Shown: positions 1-11,215 of the stretch, one piece after another | Layout of the letters: each line of letters opens with the position of its first letter | Numbering within the stretch: position 1 is the stretch's first letter | DNA from: Humulus lupulus | Lineage: Eukaryota > Streptophyta > Magnoliopsida > Rosales > Cannabaceae | Assembly: GCF_963169125.1 (NCBI RefSeq) | Contig: NC_084793.1 | Coordinates: 37,474,578-37,538,577 of the forward strand | Length of the DNA stretch: 64,000 bases | Reading direction: 5' to 3' | The notes under the pieces: generated by a model | What the model was told of the DNA's origin: nothing | Database searches by the model: none | What the model saw: only the letters and a program-made list of their open reading frames with translations | Translations under genes and position numbers: made by a program

Positions 1-686
1 AAAATACTCATTAGAAAAGCTAGCTCAAACACTTTATGATTATGAAATGAAAATGCAAATGATACACCAACCAAACATATATATATATATATATATACAA
101 TACAACAACTAATTTATAAAGAAAACCCAATAGCATAGACACATGAACTAGAATTAGATCAAATATAAAGTTCCAAATAACAAGAGCAATGAATTTGCCA
201 TTTTTATTGTAGATTTCACTACTGGACAATTAAAGGTTTCTCAAAATCTTGCAGACCTAGTTTCCATAAGCTAATCAACACCAACAATTCAAACAGCACA
301 CAAGTTTTCATCCATATATCACCACAGCTCACAGAATTCTCAAAACCTACTTCACTAAGACATGCAAGTTTTCAACCTTCCGTTATCACCGCAGAACACA
401 GAATTCCCAGAACCTACTTCACTACGGATGAATATCTAAGATATTCAAACTCCACTAAAGTTATACAAATTCTATTCAAAATTATAAAAGATTGAAAATA
501 AAAAAAAATATCGAATAGAACGTACCTCTTGCAATTAGCTACCAATCCAATGCTTTACAAGAATCACTAAAGCATTTATAAAAAACACATTATAAAGACC
601 ATCACTCAAAAATCTTCCTTAAACAAAATATAAATTTAAAGCAACTAGATCCTAACAAAAAAATATTGTGGAATATAGTAACCCCT
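1..686. other. AT-rich stretch, no gene seen
   Basis: I see no convincing coding sequence or RNA gene here. The only notable item is an (AT)n run at about 79-98. The stretch lies immediately downstream, on the minus strand, of the broken aldehyde dehydrogenase exons. No further dehydrogenase exon could be read in it. Confidence 0.6.
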
Positions 687-1149
687 TCAGCCAATTTTGT
701 CTCCTCCAGTTTCCAACTTAGCTCCACTTTCTTTTCCAGATCTTATGTAACTCAGGACCTTGTTAAATTGTTCTGGGTCAATCTGAAACATTAATAGAGC
801 ATTAATCAATAATAGAACATACATCTAGTTGATTAATGGAAAACCTTAAAAGTGGTCTGTGACAATTGAACATTTGTTCTGAATCCAAAAATCAAAATGC
901 AACCCGGGCTTCCTATAGTGTTCAAATGAGTAGTAACATAGAGCTAAAAGCTAGTGAAAAACCAAATAATCTCATAAAGATTGCAATAAAACAGAATGGC
1001 TACTGATTTACCTGTGGGCCTTGTTCAATGCCCGCCTTGAATGGATCGCCAACAACGCGTTTCATTGCACATGCCTTCGCTTTTTCAACAAACCCGTCAT
1101 ACACACGCTCAAGGACATAAGTTCTTGAACCAGCACAACAGTATTGTCC
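687..1149 (-). pseudogene. Aldehyde dehydrogenase (ALDH2B family) fragment, two exons
   Basis: Two minus-strand exons with canonical splice sites encode an internal part of a mitochondrial-type NAD-dependent aldehyde dehydrogenase. Exon one spans 1012-1149 (46 codons, acceptor TTGCAG, donor GTAAAT). It begins with the active-site segment [12 protein letters not shown], in which the catalytic cysteine (the one numbered 302 in ALDH2) is kept, followed by ERVYDGF and RVVGDPF. Exon two starts at 782 with IDPEQFNKVLSYIRSG and continues ETGGDKIG. It then meets TGA at 687-689, where relatives continue with a residue followed by KGYYIQPT; after the stop RGYYI is still readable and then similarity fades. 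Upstream NAD-binding exons and the C-terminal exons are absent, so this is a fragment and probably a pseudogene. The family oxidises acetaldehyde and other aldehydes to acids. Confidence 0.85.
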
Positions 1150-3617
1150 CTGCAAAAGGGAAGGGATTGGTTTTCAACAATGATTTTTTTTTTCTTGTTT
1201 AGAAAAAAAAAAGTCATACTTGATTAAATGCAATAGTCTTTGTCGCAAATATATTCCTAATTTCATAGCATTAGGGCCAAGAGAAACATGGTGAAAACTA
1301 CAAAAAAAATGATAAGTAACAGACCATAAACTTCCCATAACAACACCCCTATAAAACATAAGAGAGAATAAAGCTGACAACAAATAGAACAACATTAGAG
1401 CAGAAACAGGAATAACAAAACTTCAGAAAGAATAGGCTCCACAGAGAAGACTCAAAAGAAATGTGAATGTATATATATAACAATTACTTCTCAAAATTTC
1501 AGATATCTCTTTTTCATTATCTGAACAATATCAAACTTTATCATTTGCTAGTGTCTAAATTTTGTTCTTGCTCTCCTATCCTATATCAAACAATTTGACC
1601 AACTTATAAAAAAAATGAGATAAATACATACCATGTTGAGAAATTTGAGATATATAGTTGGGCCAAAAGGCAATGATTAATTGAGTATTTCAGGCAAAAA
1701 GAGAAGTAATAAAATAGAATAACAAATTTAAGAAACATGAAAATTTTAAATTCTCATTTCATTTCTTTCACTATTGTGATAACATGGCTTAAACAGAATT
1801 TATCCTTAATCAATAATGGAAGTTTTAGTCGCTCGCTTCTACTTAACAAGAAAAAAAATACTATATTTAAAATATCATATGAAAAAAACTTATAGAAAAG
1901 GATGAGGGGGGAGGATTTCACAACTTAATCACCATGATTTATTTGTTGCGCATTAGGGAATCAAATACTAACTTTATTTCATGGAAAAACAAAGCCATAC
2001 TCATCAAATTCAAATATCAGATAGGACATTGCATAATAGAATAGTACCAATGCAAATGCACAAAGCATAGACAAAGCATTCAGATATATAATTGGATGCC
2101 AATTGTCTTAGGCTCCTAGTCTTTGGGAGGTATCCCCTTTGTAGCTAACATTTTAGCTTTAGAGTTAAAAGACTTAAATAAAAAGAAATTTAGTAGTGTC
2201 ATTTTTCAAAGGTTAAAAGCATCAGCACATGTGATCAATAATTCTATTTACACTTGAAAGATTAAAACATAATCCATTTTAATTGTACTATAGTCATTTG
2301 AGTATATAAAATAACAAAAATACTAATAATGTAGAGGAATACAAAACAGAAAACAAAACTAGTTGCAGATCTACTTGATATGTACTGGTTTTGGTTAACC
2401 AGTCTTATTTAGATGCTCTTGTCAAAAAACATGAGCTACTCTTCCACAAATAAGGTTTATCTATATCACAAATACATAAACTTTTCATGTAATCTACATG
2501 AAATGGATACCATAAACCTGAAATTACATAGACAAATGAAACCAATCGGATCTTAATATCTTAGAAAACCATGTTTACCAATCAAACACCTTTACATAAA
2601 ACAAAATTCTAGAATCAGTATACAAATCATAATGATAACAAAAGCCAAACCTACATCAGCATCAACACATGTAGAAATGGACACCATTTATATGCTAACA
2701 AATTGAACACAAATAACCTTAAAATTCAAAATAAAATAAAAAAGTAAAAAGTAAAACTCAGAATAAAAGAAATAAAATACAGTTGGACCATTGATTCAAA
2801 TCAATTTATGCAAATCATAATTAATACCCAATTTGAACACAATCAATATACACAAACACCAATTTGCACACAGCTCATATTCAGACCACAATTCCCCATC
2901 TCAGTTTATGCAAATAAAATTTAAAATCCAAATAAAACTAACAACATATCCCAAGTTATCAGAACTCATTCGAATTTAAAATTTCTAAGTTAGTTTCTCT
3001 CCATGAAATGTTTAAAACTAAAGTAAAAATATCGACATCGGGACAACTATAAAAGTAAAAGTCAACTCAATCAAACAGTCATAATTTCATGAAAATAATA
3101 TTCAGAAAGAAAAAGAAAAAAAATCAATCAAGACTCTTTAACAAAAAAAACATGAAAATCAAATAAATTGATGGACATTCCATATGAGGTCAAAAAACTC
3201 CATCTGCACACATTAAAAGAGAATCAAATAACTCAAACATCAACTGCAAAGTAAATTTCACGTTGAAACATGGACACATAGAATTGAAATTAATACTTAA
3301 TAAATCATATTTTTTTAATGAAAAAACTATAATAAAACGTTTGGCAAGACATATTATGATCCAAAATACCATTATCAAACAGCAATCAAAATGCCATACT
3401 CAGAAATAGGTCAAAGATGAACTAGGACACTAGAGACCAATAACATAACAGAAAACAAGGCTCTCCCAAAACAGAAAAACAACAGAAACAACTTTATACA
3501 ATTGAATCACCTGAAATTGATCAGAACAAATGGCATAGGATCCTTCCTCTCTATGAGGGAAAACAAAATCAGAAGAGAAAAGAGAGAGAGAGAGAGAGAT
3601 TTAGAAGAGATACGTAC
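1150..3617. other. AT-rich, intron-like stretch
   Basis: About 2.5 kb of A- and T-rich DNA lie between the dehydrogenase exon and the nearest upstream splice-bounded exon candidate. I see no ORF with recognisable content, no terminal repeats and no RNA gene. If the minus-strand exon candidates at 3.6-4.5 kb belong to the same transcript, this would be its long intron. Confidence 0.4.
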
Positions 3618-4529
3618 CATCGAGCCTACACCTCGCCTTTCCAAGCCCTGCCACCATCAAACCCCACAGCCACCAGTGCACCTGCAAAACATAAAGAAAT
3701 AAGCATAGCTAAGTGTCTAAGTCATTTGTAATTTATATTATGCACCCAAAAGCAATCAATTTCTTCCACATCAATAAATTTATTGTCAAAAGCATTCTAT
3801 AAACGAATAATAAATGATAGTATTCTCCATGAAGCCAGCAAAGACTCTTAGATCATAACATTACATTATAATCAGAAAGATGCTACTTTAGAAGACCAAG
3901 AGAATCAATGGCTAGTTAATTACTTCTGATTTCAATTAAAAATGCATTCAAGCACAATAAAAGTTAAAGAAACCAATATATATCTTAAATAAAAAATAAC
4001 CACAAACATCAAAATCAACAAAAATCAGCAAGCATGAGCATATTTATTAGACCAACAACAAAAAGATTTCTTGAAACTTCTTAGTCCCCCTTGCCATAAA
4101 AAGATTAAATATAACATATTTTTTAAACACGATATTAAACATCATGCTAATTGATACACTAAACCATCTAGTTTTATAAATGAAATCTATATCTCAAGAA
4201 CAATTTAAACCATCAAAAATTCAAAAAAAAAATCAATCAAGTAAAAACAAAGGAAGACATACCACAAAGAAGTGAAGTGAAAAGGCTTGAAGTAATGGCC
4301 ATGGTAGCAATTTACCCAGCTGCAAAAACAAGAATCTCACAACAGATTATAACAAAATGAATTAAAAAATAGAATCAACATATTCCAATATCTTCTTAAA
4401 TATGACAATAGAAATAAAGAAAATAGAAGTTTCAAAAACTTACTCGGTGGTTGGTTTTTAGAATGTCAATGGAGTTTCTTGATATAGGTAACAATCTCAT
4501 CTACCATCTCAAAATGCCTACCCAACAAT
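3618..4529 (-). other. Three splice-bounded exon candidates of an unknown minus-strand transcript
   Basis: On the minus strand three short segments are each flanked by good acceptor and donor sites: 4444-4529 (donor GTAAGT), 4263-4319 (donor GTATGT) and 3618-3681 (donor GTACGT). All three acceptors end in GCAG. Joined, the second and third contain an ATG opening a reading frame of only 31 codons, with no family I recognise. The first contains a 13-codon frame. They could be 5' untranslated exons of the broken aldehyde dehydrogenase locus, a non-coding RNA, or chance. A (GA)n run at 3583-3599 lies just beyond the last candidate. Confidence 0.3.
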
Positions 4530-4731
4530 CTGCAACAAATCGAATTCTAGATTTATTTCTGACTTATATTCCGCAACCATGAAAAGTTTCACTGACATAT
4601 GAAACATCGTAAGATTTTCTTCTTTTCTTTCTCACAACAAAGTATTAGAATACAAGGGAAAGAAAAAATGAAAAAACCAGTAGCCAATTCATTTGAGAGA
4701 GAGAGAGAGAAAGAGGAAGATCAAATGAGAA

Positions 4732-5230
4732 TTAATTTAACTGATGACTTTTGAGTCGTCCTAACGTCAGTCGCAGGTGCTCTTCGTGCTCAGCTTTCGT
4801 CCTTGAGTAGATCAATATGTCATCTATAAACATCACCATGAACTTATCCAGATAGTCCTTAAATACTCGATTCATAAGATCTATGAACGTTGCTGGTGTG
4901 TTCATTAAGCCAAAAAATATCACCAAAAACTCGTAGTGTCCATGTCAGGTTCGAAAATTCGTCTTTGGGATATCTTCTTCTCGTACTCTTAATTGATGAT
5001 ACCCTGATCGCAAATCTATCTTCGAGAATACCGTAGATCCTTGTAGTTGATCAAATATATCGTCTATCCAAGGTAAAGGGTATTTGTTCTTGATCATTGC
5101 TTTATTCAGTTCTCGATAGTCGATGCACATCCTCATACTCCCGTCCTTCTTTTTGACAAAAAGCACTGGTGCTCCCCAAGGTGAATGGCTCAATCGGATG
5201 AAACCCTTGTCTAAAAGCTCCTACAGTTGT
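4732..5230 (-). pseudogene. Ty3/Gypsy reverse transcriptase fragment
   Basis: Minus-strand reading from about 5230 gives the start of a Ty3/Gypsy reverse transcriptase: [20 protein letters not shown], then [17 protein letters not shown] and the catalytic FIDDILIYS (aspartate pair) near 4805-4830. One in-frame TGA at 4945-4947 interrupts the conserved segment where the family has arginine before YGHYEFLV; the frame is otherwise unbroken. The fragment stops at 4732 without RNase H or integrase, so the left end of the element is lost. Orientation matches the gag piece at 10.5-11.2 kb and the LTR at 12.0-14.0 kb. I read them as one element split by the Athila insertion. Confidence 0.88.
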
Positions 5231-7134
5231 ATTGATAACTCTACAAATTAGAGTTATTTTACCATATTTTATATGCTAATTGTTGGTTAGTTCTTGAGTT
5301 TTTAATTGATTTATTAAGTTTTTAAGTAATTTTGAATTTATTAAGTTTATTTTGATTTTATATATTTTTGTGTGTTTTTATAGTTATTTTGTTGTAAATT
5401 ATTGTAGTTAATTATTTAAGTTGTTGTGTTTAGGGAAGTAAAAAAATTGTGTATTTTATTGAAACTAAATGTTAAATTAAATTAAGTTGTAATTAATATT
5501 TTCAAATAATTAATTTGGTTTATTTTATAAATTGAAAATATTTTATCATGACTTAATTTATATTATTTTGTGTAGGTAATTTGTTGCATTTTAATGCTCT
5601 TGAAAAGAGAAGAAAAAAATGTTAGTTTTGTAAGACAAGAAAGAAAAAGTGATGTTTTTGAAGACTCCAAGCCTGGCCCAAGGCCCAAGCCCACACTAAA
5701 ATCTCACCACCACCTCCAAGCAAGCCATCAGCCTCCTCCAACGCCAGCTGTCACCCAACATATCCTCATATGCACTTGCCTCCAATGCCTAGCATAATCA
5801 ATTGCCCAGCTCTTCCATTCGGCCAACCACACATGCATAAAGCCAAGTCCAAGGCCCATTTCCTTCAAGGCCCAGCTGCATCAATGAAGCTCTTGCCTCC
5901 TCCAACGCCAGCCATGCACCATCTTCGGCCCAGCCCCAAAGCCCAGCCGAATTCACCTGCCATCAGCCACTTCTTGAGCCCTTAAAATTGCCCAAATGTA
6001 CCATGTGTCCCCTATGACAAAAATGCCAACTTTTTACCTTTTGTCTACACATTTTCACCACAACATCATCATTACACCCTATAATTTACCTCTACATACC
6101 ATATTTATTTTATTTAATTAATCTAATCAATTTAATTAATTTAAATTGATTATTTTAAGAAACTCATTTTGGCTATAAATATGGACTTTCAAGACCATTT
6201 GAGGGTGCTTAATGTTTTTGGTTACCATCTTTTTCTCTCATTTTCTCTCTACCATTATCTCTTCCATTTGGGTTTTTCAAGAGCATTTTGCAAGTATGTA
6301 TGTCTTTTATTTTGTAATTTCTACTCTAGTTATGTGCTTCTAATCTTTTTCATAAGATTATTAAGATCATGATGAAGCAACTTGTAACTAAGTAATATTT
6401 ATGTTGTATGTTGATTTCCCTTGTAATGCAACAAAGTCTATGGATTTTTCTTCTTCATATATTTCTTTCATCTTAAATATCTTGTATTTTAGATTGTTAG
6501 AACATATTTACACTTTGTACTTCATTAGTGCATAAACATAATATTCTTTGTGTAAGATGTGTCATTAAATTGTACACATCCATGCTTAGAACAAAAATAT
6601 TATGTTTTGCCTTATAAATAATGTTCATTGATTTATTTGTTATTTCATTAGATTGATTTACACTAAATGCTTTGAAATTATAATTTTGAAAAGTGAAGAA
6701 AAATCCTATCTTTTTATAAGAAATTTGTGTTTAAAATTATAAATCTTTTTGAAAAAGGATAGTTTAAATTATTTTAACTATCACTAACACTTGGGAATCA
6801 ATATACTAATAAATATTATTAAACTTACATTTTGTGGATTCTAGTATCTTAATAATCTTTTCTTTTAACACTTATTTTCAACTCATTATTGGTTTATTTT
6901 CATTATCTTAAATAGCTTTATTTTTCAATCTTTTATTTTATGTTCATAATATTAAAACTTATCAATCTTTGGAACTAGGTTAGAATTTATTACTTTTGAT
7001 TTAAAATAGTTTCATTTTCGATTTTAGACAACTCCTTTGGGTTCGACATCCTTGCTTACGATCACTATTCTATATGGACGATTCGTGCGCTTGCGATATA
7101 TAAATTTTTAAACATACCCGTTTTGGGTCCATCA
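5229..7134 (+). repeat. 5' LTR of the Athila-type element
   Basis: The right edge is well placed. The sequence ends ...CCATCA, followed six bases later by a primer-binding site. The left edge is approximate: the typical Athila opening TGATAACTCTACAAATTAG begins at 5233, with a possible TG at 5229, directly against the Gypsy reverse transcriptase fragment. Length about 1.9 kb. A plant-like promoter is not obvious by eye. The small plus-strand frames at 5594-5985 lie wholly in this LTR and are not treated as genes. Confidence 0.75.
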
Positions 7135-7140
7135 AGTTTT

Positions 7141-7157
7141 TGGCGCCGTTGCCGGGG
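7141..7157 (+). other. Primer-binding site complementary to tRNA-Asp
   Basis: TGGCGCCGTTGCCGGGG matches the complement of the 3' end of plant tRNA-Asp with one mismatch. It sits six bases after the LTR end, the usual Athila arrangement for priming minus-strand DNA synthesis. Confidence 0.85.
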
Positions 7158-7373
7158 AGTTGCAAGAGAAAAGAAACGAATTTATCTCAAGGTTAGTAAA
7201 TTCTTCTACTAGTTATTTTAATTTTTGTTACACTAAAAAAAAAAAAACTAAAAAATATATATCTATAAAATCTAAAAAAAAAAAAAAGATAAAAAGAAAT
7301 TTGGGACGGTTCAACCACCCATAAAAAAAAATATATACTTATATTTATATTTATTGTTTCTTTTTTTAGTGAC

Positions 7374-7698
7374 GGCACTTGTGCCTCCTATCTATCCTTT
7401 TAAATTTTTATAGTCGATGGCACTTGTGCCTCCTAATTTTGTTGTAATTTTATTTCTTTTATATCTTTGTTAGTTGACGGCACTTGTGCCTCCTAACCTT
7501 TGTGTAATTTTCTTTATTTATTTTGTTGTATTTTTATTTTATTTAAATTCCGCAAATTACTAGTTGATGACAATTTTGCCTCCTAGCTAGTTGATGGCAA
7601 TTTTTGCCTCCTAGTCCTCTATCTTATGTTTAAGTTGATGGCACTTGTGCCTCCTAGTTTTTACCTTAATTTTGTTATGGTTGATGGCATGTTATGCC
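7374..7698 (+). repeat. Seven spaced hairpin motifs in the Athila leader
   Basis: A unit of the form GTTGATGGCAnn...nnTGCCTCCTA recurs at 7374-7385, 7419-7430, 7479-7490, 7569-7580, 7596-7608, 7640-7651 and 7686-7698. Each core is a short inverted repeat: GGCAC-TT-GTGCC in four copies, GGCAA-TTT-TTGCC in one, GGCAT-GTT-ATGCC in one, and GACAA-TT-TTGCC (one mispair) in one. Spacing is irregular (27-90 bases), so this is not a simple tandem array. It lies between the primer-binding site and gag, where packaging and dimerisation signals are expected; that role is inference. Confidence 0.8.
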
Positions 7699-8092
7699 TC
7701 CCTACTCTTGCTTAAATTTTAGTCTTATTTAATTTTTGCCTTATTTTTCTTTGTCTTCTTTAATATTTTAGCGTAATATTGTGAAAAATACTTGAAAAAA
7801 AAAGAGAAAAAAAGAAACCTAAATCTTGTCCTTTCACCATAAGCAATTCTTGCTTAAAGGAAATTTGACCAAAATTCCCATCCGCCTCTACTAATTAACC
7901 TCGGGGAGTTGTTAGTAGTGCACGAGTAAGTGGAATCAAATAGGCCTGGGGACAAGTAAACCATAAGAATTATATTGTTGTGAAATCTCTAAAAATTCTA
8001 AGTATGCTCTGTGGTTGCGGTTTTAACTGATCTTCCACATCAGAAAATTGCTTGTTTGAGATTATCATTGTTGCCTTGTTTGTGAAAATTGT

Positions 8093-10534
8093 ATGCATCA
8101 TTGGGAACGTAACTCTAAAAAACGATTAGTAAAAAGACGTTTATCTTTGTTTGAAATTGAAAGTGTTAGTAAAAATTTGAGCATCATGGAACCTATTGCT
8201 AATCCTGTTGATGAAAATGTTGTGCCTGAAAAAACTTTGCTTGAATATTTTGCACCTATTTCATCTAATGCTCCTTCATGCATTGTTTTACCTACTACTT
8301 CTGCTACTCATTTTGAGCTTAAACCCGCAATCATTCAATTATTGCCATCTTTTTATGGGTTAGATAGAGAGGATCCTTACATGCATGTCAAAGATTTCTT
8401 AGAAATTTGCTCAACATTTAAATTTCAAAATTTTTCTGATGAGTCGGTCAAACTAAGATTGTTCCCTTTTTCATTAAAAGACAAATCAAAAGCTTGGTTA
8501 AATTCCCTTCCCACGGGGTCTATAACTACATGGGATCAACTTTATAATAAATTCTTACTGAAATTTTTTCCTATGTCTAAAACTGATAGTCTAAGGAGAG
8601 AAATCTCTGAGTTTTTTCAAAAAGATAATGAAGAGTTTTATGAATGTTGGGAAAGATTTAAAGATTTATTATTAAAATGTCATCATCATGGTTTTGAAAA
8701 ATGGAGACTTGTAAAATATTTTTATGATGGTTTGACTCCCTCTAATCGTCAAATGATTCAATCTATGCATACTGGAAAATTTTTAAAATTTCAAGGACAA
8801 GAGGCGTGGGACGCCCTTGAAGATTTATCTGTCAATTCACAACAATGGAATTATTTTGATCCTAGGTCTAGGTCAACTAATTCACCAAAAAGAGGAGGAA
8901 GGTATGAAGTAAAAGAAGAATTAGACTTAAGAACATCCTTAGATAAATTAGCGAGAAAAGTAGAAGCTTTAGCCATAAGCCAAACTATAAACTCTCCAAT
9001 TCAACCTAGAAAAGATGTTTGTTCTATATGTTCTAGTCCTTGCCATAATGCCCAATCATGCCCTTCCTACCAAGAAGCCTTTTCTGAGGAGGCCAATGCA
9101 CTTCATACTTATGGGAAACCAAATGATAGCCCATTTTCACCCACCTACAATCCAAATTGGAGAAACCATCCGAACTTTTCATGGAGACAAAACCAACCCC
9201 AAATGAATCAAGGGCATCAATACAACACACAAAACCAAGCTCATGCCCCACAAATTCAACCATATCCGCAACAAAGAAAACATTCCTTAGAAGATACTTT
9301 ACAACAATTTATGCAATCCACCCAACAAATCCTACAAAATCAATCTCAATCTATTACCAAACTCGAGACACAAGTAGGACAACTCGCCACTGCTTTAGCT
9401 GATAGAGAAAAAGGAACATTCCCTAGTCAACCTATCCCTAATCCAAAAGGTCAATATGAGATAGGAAAGTCTAGTCATAATGGAGAAGTCAAATCAATTT
9501 CAACTCTTAGGTCTGGAAAGAAAATTGTCAAACCCGATTACATACCCGAGGTTGAAAACGAAAAAGAAAAAGAAAAAAGTCAGCCTTCTAGTTCTATTCT
9601 CAATGACTCATCAAACAAAGAAATTCCAATCCATCCTTTTATTCCAAAAGCCCCATTCCCACAAAGATTACTTCCAATTAAAAAAGGCAGCCAATATAAT
9701 GACATCTTAGAAGTTTTTAAACAAGTTAGTATCAATATCCCTTTCTTAGATGCCATTAAACAAATTCCTGCCTACTCTAAATTTTTAAAGGATCTTTGTA
9801 CTGTTAAAAGAAACACTAATGTTCCTAAAAATGCATTTTTAACTGAACAAGCTAGTTCCATTATTCAATATAAGAGTCTTGTTAAATACAAAGATCCTGG
9901 GTGTCCCACAATTTCATGCATTATTGGTGATCATTTTATTAACAAAGCTTTACTTGATTTGGGTGCAAGTGTAAATTTATTGCCTTATTCTGTTTATAAG
10001 CAACTTGGTCTTGGTGAGCTAAAACCTACCTCTATAACTCTTCAATTAGCCGATCGTTCTGTAAAAATTCCTAGAGGCATTATAGAGGATGTTTTGATAA
10101 AAGTTGATAAATTTTATTTTCCTGTTGACTTCATTGTTCTTGATACTCAACCTGTGGAAAATATGCATGCTCAAATTCCTATCATTTTAGGTAGACCATT
10201 CTTAGCTACATCTAATGCAATCATAAATTGTCGTAATGGTGTTTTGAAATTATCTTTTGGAAATATGACTGTTGAATTGAATGTTTTTAATGTTGCTAAA
10301 TCTGTTGAGTGTGAGGAAATACATGAAGTTAACATGATAGATAGTATTTGTGAAGAGGATGGAAATGACTTACTTGATTTTTGTGAAAAATACTTTGGTA
10401 TAAACTTGCATGTTGTTGACTCTAATGATGATGTGAATTCTTTGGTAGAGCCTATACCCTTAAATGAAACCAAAGTTGAACTTTTTTCACCCATAGATCA
10501 TATTCAATTAATCTCCGAGTCCACCCTTGAGTAA
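8093..10534 (+). CDS. Athila gag-protease polyprotein (813 aa)
   Basis: One uninterrupted ORF. Residues about 85-240 form the retrotransposon capsid (gag) domain (FYGLDREDPYMHVKDFLEIC, then LFPFSLKDKSKAWLNSLP and the ECWERFKDLLLKCHHHGF helix). Around residue 308 there is a CX2CX4HX4C zinc knuckle (CSIC...H...C), followed by a glutamine- and asparagine-rich linker and a short coiled coil near residue 430. From about residue 600 comes a retropepsin-like aspartic protease with DLGASVNLLP (the Athila form of the D-T/S-G-A active site) and ILGRPFLAT. It would assemble the virus-like particle and cleave the polyprotein in the cytoplasm. The first ATG is at 8093; an alternative start is the in-frame ATG near 8186 (MEPIANP). 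The ORF ends before any reverse transcriptase. Confidence 0.9.
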   Translation: MHHWERNSKKRLVKRRLSLFEIESVSKNLSIMEPIANPVDENVVPEKTLLEYFAPISSNAPSCIVLPTTSATHFELKPAIIQLLPSFYGLDREDPYMHVKDFLEICSTFKFQNFSDESVKLRLFPFSLKDKSKAWLNSLPTGSITTWDQLYNKFLLKFFPMSKTDSLRREISEFFQKDNEEFYECWERFKDLLLKCHHHGFEKWRLVKYFYDGLTPSNRQMIQSMHTGKFLKFQGQEAWDALEDLSVNSQQWNYFDPRSRSTNSPKRGGRYEVKEELDLRTSLDKLARKVEALAISQTINSPIQPRKDVCSICSSPCHNAQSCPSYQEAFSEEANALHTYGKPNDSPFSPTYNPNWRNHPNFSWRQNQPQMNQGHQYNTQNQAHAPQIQPYPQQRKHSLEDTLQQFMQSTQQILQNQSQSITKLETQVGQLATALADREKGTFPSQPIPNPKGQYEIGKSSHNGEVKSISTLRSGKKIVKPDYIPEVENEKEKEKSQPSSSILNDSSNKEIPIHPFIPKAPFPQRLLPIKKGSQYNDILEVFKQVSINIPFLDAIKQIPAYSKFLKDLCTVKRNTNVPKNAFLTEQASSIIQYKSLVKYKDPGCPTISCIIGDHFINKALLDLGASVNLLPYSVYKQLGLGELKPTSITLQLADRSVKIPRGIIEDVLIKVDKFYFPVDFIVLDTQPVENMHAQIPIILGRPFLATSNAIINCRNGVLKLSFGNMTVELNVFNVAKSVECEEIHEVNMIDSICEEDGNDLLDFCEKYFGINLHVVDSNDDVNSLVEPIPLNETKVELFSPIDHIQLISESTLE

Positions 10535-10547
10535 GCACACAGTTGTG

Positions 10548-11215
10548 GCACACACAGTTGAATTCCCTTGAGTAAGCACAATGAATTCGTCCACCCTTGT
10601 GGCTAGAATCGCAGGACTGTAGTACTTCTTGTTGAACACTTGGATAAACTCATCCTAAGTCATAACGTTCACATCTCTAGTCTGCTTCACTATATCCCAC
10701 CAGATGCGTGCGTCTTTTTTTAGCAAGCTTAAAGCGCATGAGACTCGATCTTCTTTTCCCAGCCGCATATGTTCTAGAATGGACTCCACTAATCGAAGCC
10801 ATTCTTCTGCTTTTATTGGGTCAGATCCACCGTCAAAGTTCAGTGGTTGTTGCTTTCTAAAGTGTTCATACACTACCTCGTAGCGAGGTTCTGCCAACTG
10901 TAGTAATTGTATTAGAGGAATGACTTGTTGCGCCACTTGTTGTTGTTGCCCTGGGTTTATTTGGAACTCTTCTTCCCTTCTCCTTAGCTCTGCCCTAAGA
11001 CGAGCATTTTCTCTTTCCAAATTTATTCGAGTAGCAGCAGCTGCTGGCTCTTCCACTACATTGGGTGCTTCTGGCACTCCTGAGGCTGCTGGAATTTCTT
11101 CATACATGGGGGTGGTGGCTACTCCTCTTCCTCGCCCCCTTCCCTTTCCTCGGCCTCTGCCTTGGCCTCTACCTTGGCCATTTAGTCTTTCAGATATTCT
11201 TGGTTCCTGCTCCAT
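10548..11215 (-). pseudogene. Ty3/Gypsy gag fragment (minus strand)
   Basis: Reading right to left from the ATG at 11,215: MEQEPRISERL, an RG-rich stretch (about residues 15-35), a short charged helix (ARLRAELRRREEEF), then the capsid domain with FDGGSDPIKAEEWLR, LLKKDARIWWD and TRDVNVMT. A TAG at 10,655-10,657 replaces the tryptophan normally found in the TW-D/E-EF motif. After it the same frame continues DEFIQVFNKKYYSP and RVDEFIVLTQGN until the junction with Athila near 10,548. It is the N-terminal half of the polyprotein whose reverse transcriptase lies at 4.7-5.2 kb; protease is missing. Confidence 0.88.

Larger units (their letters stand above)
5229..10534 (+). mobile_element. Athila-type Ty3/Gypsy element, 3' truncated
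   Basis: A plus-strand element with 5' LTR (about 5229-7134), tRNA-Asp-type primer-binding site (7141-7157), a leader of about 0.9 kb and an 813-codon gag-protease ORF. Reverse transcriptase, integrase, polypurine tract and 3' LTR are absent; after the ORF stop at 10,534 the sequence passes within a few tens of bases into an older Gypsy gag read on the other strand. The element therefore split that Gypsy copy and then lost its own 3' half. The long intact ORF suggests the loss is fairly recent or the element was young when truncated. Confidence 0.85.

Noticed and set aside
3502..3702. 66-codon plus-strand frame with arginine-rich repeat
   Set aside because: The arginine/glutamate run is the (GA)n microsatellite, and the rest is antisense to a splice-bounded exon candidate.
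5594..5985. Two proline- and histidine-rich frames in tandem
   Set aside because: They sit in the Athila LTR and overlap each other; no recognised protein.
7374..7698. CRISPR-like array of short repeats
   Set aside because: Unequal spacing, AT-rich spacers and placement in an Athila leader in a plant genome exclude CRISPR; treated as hairpin motifs.
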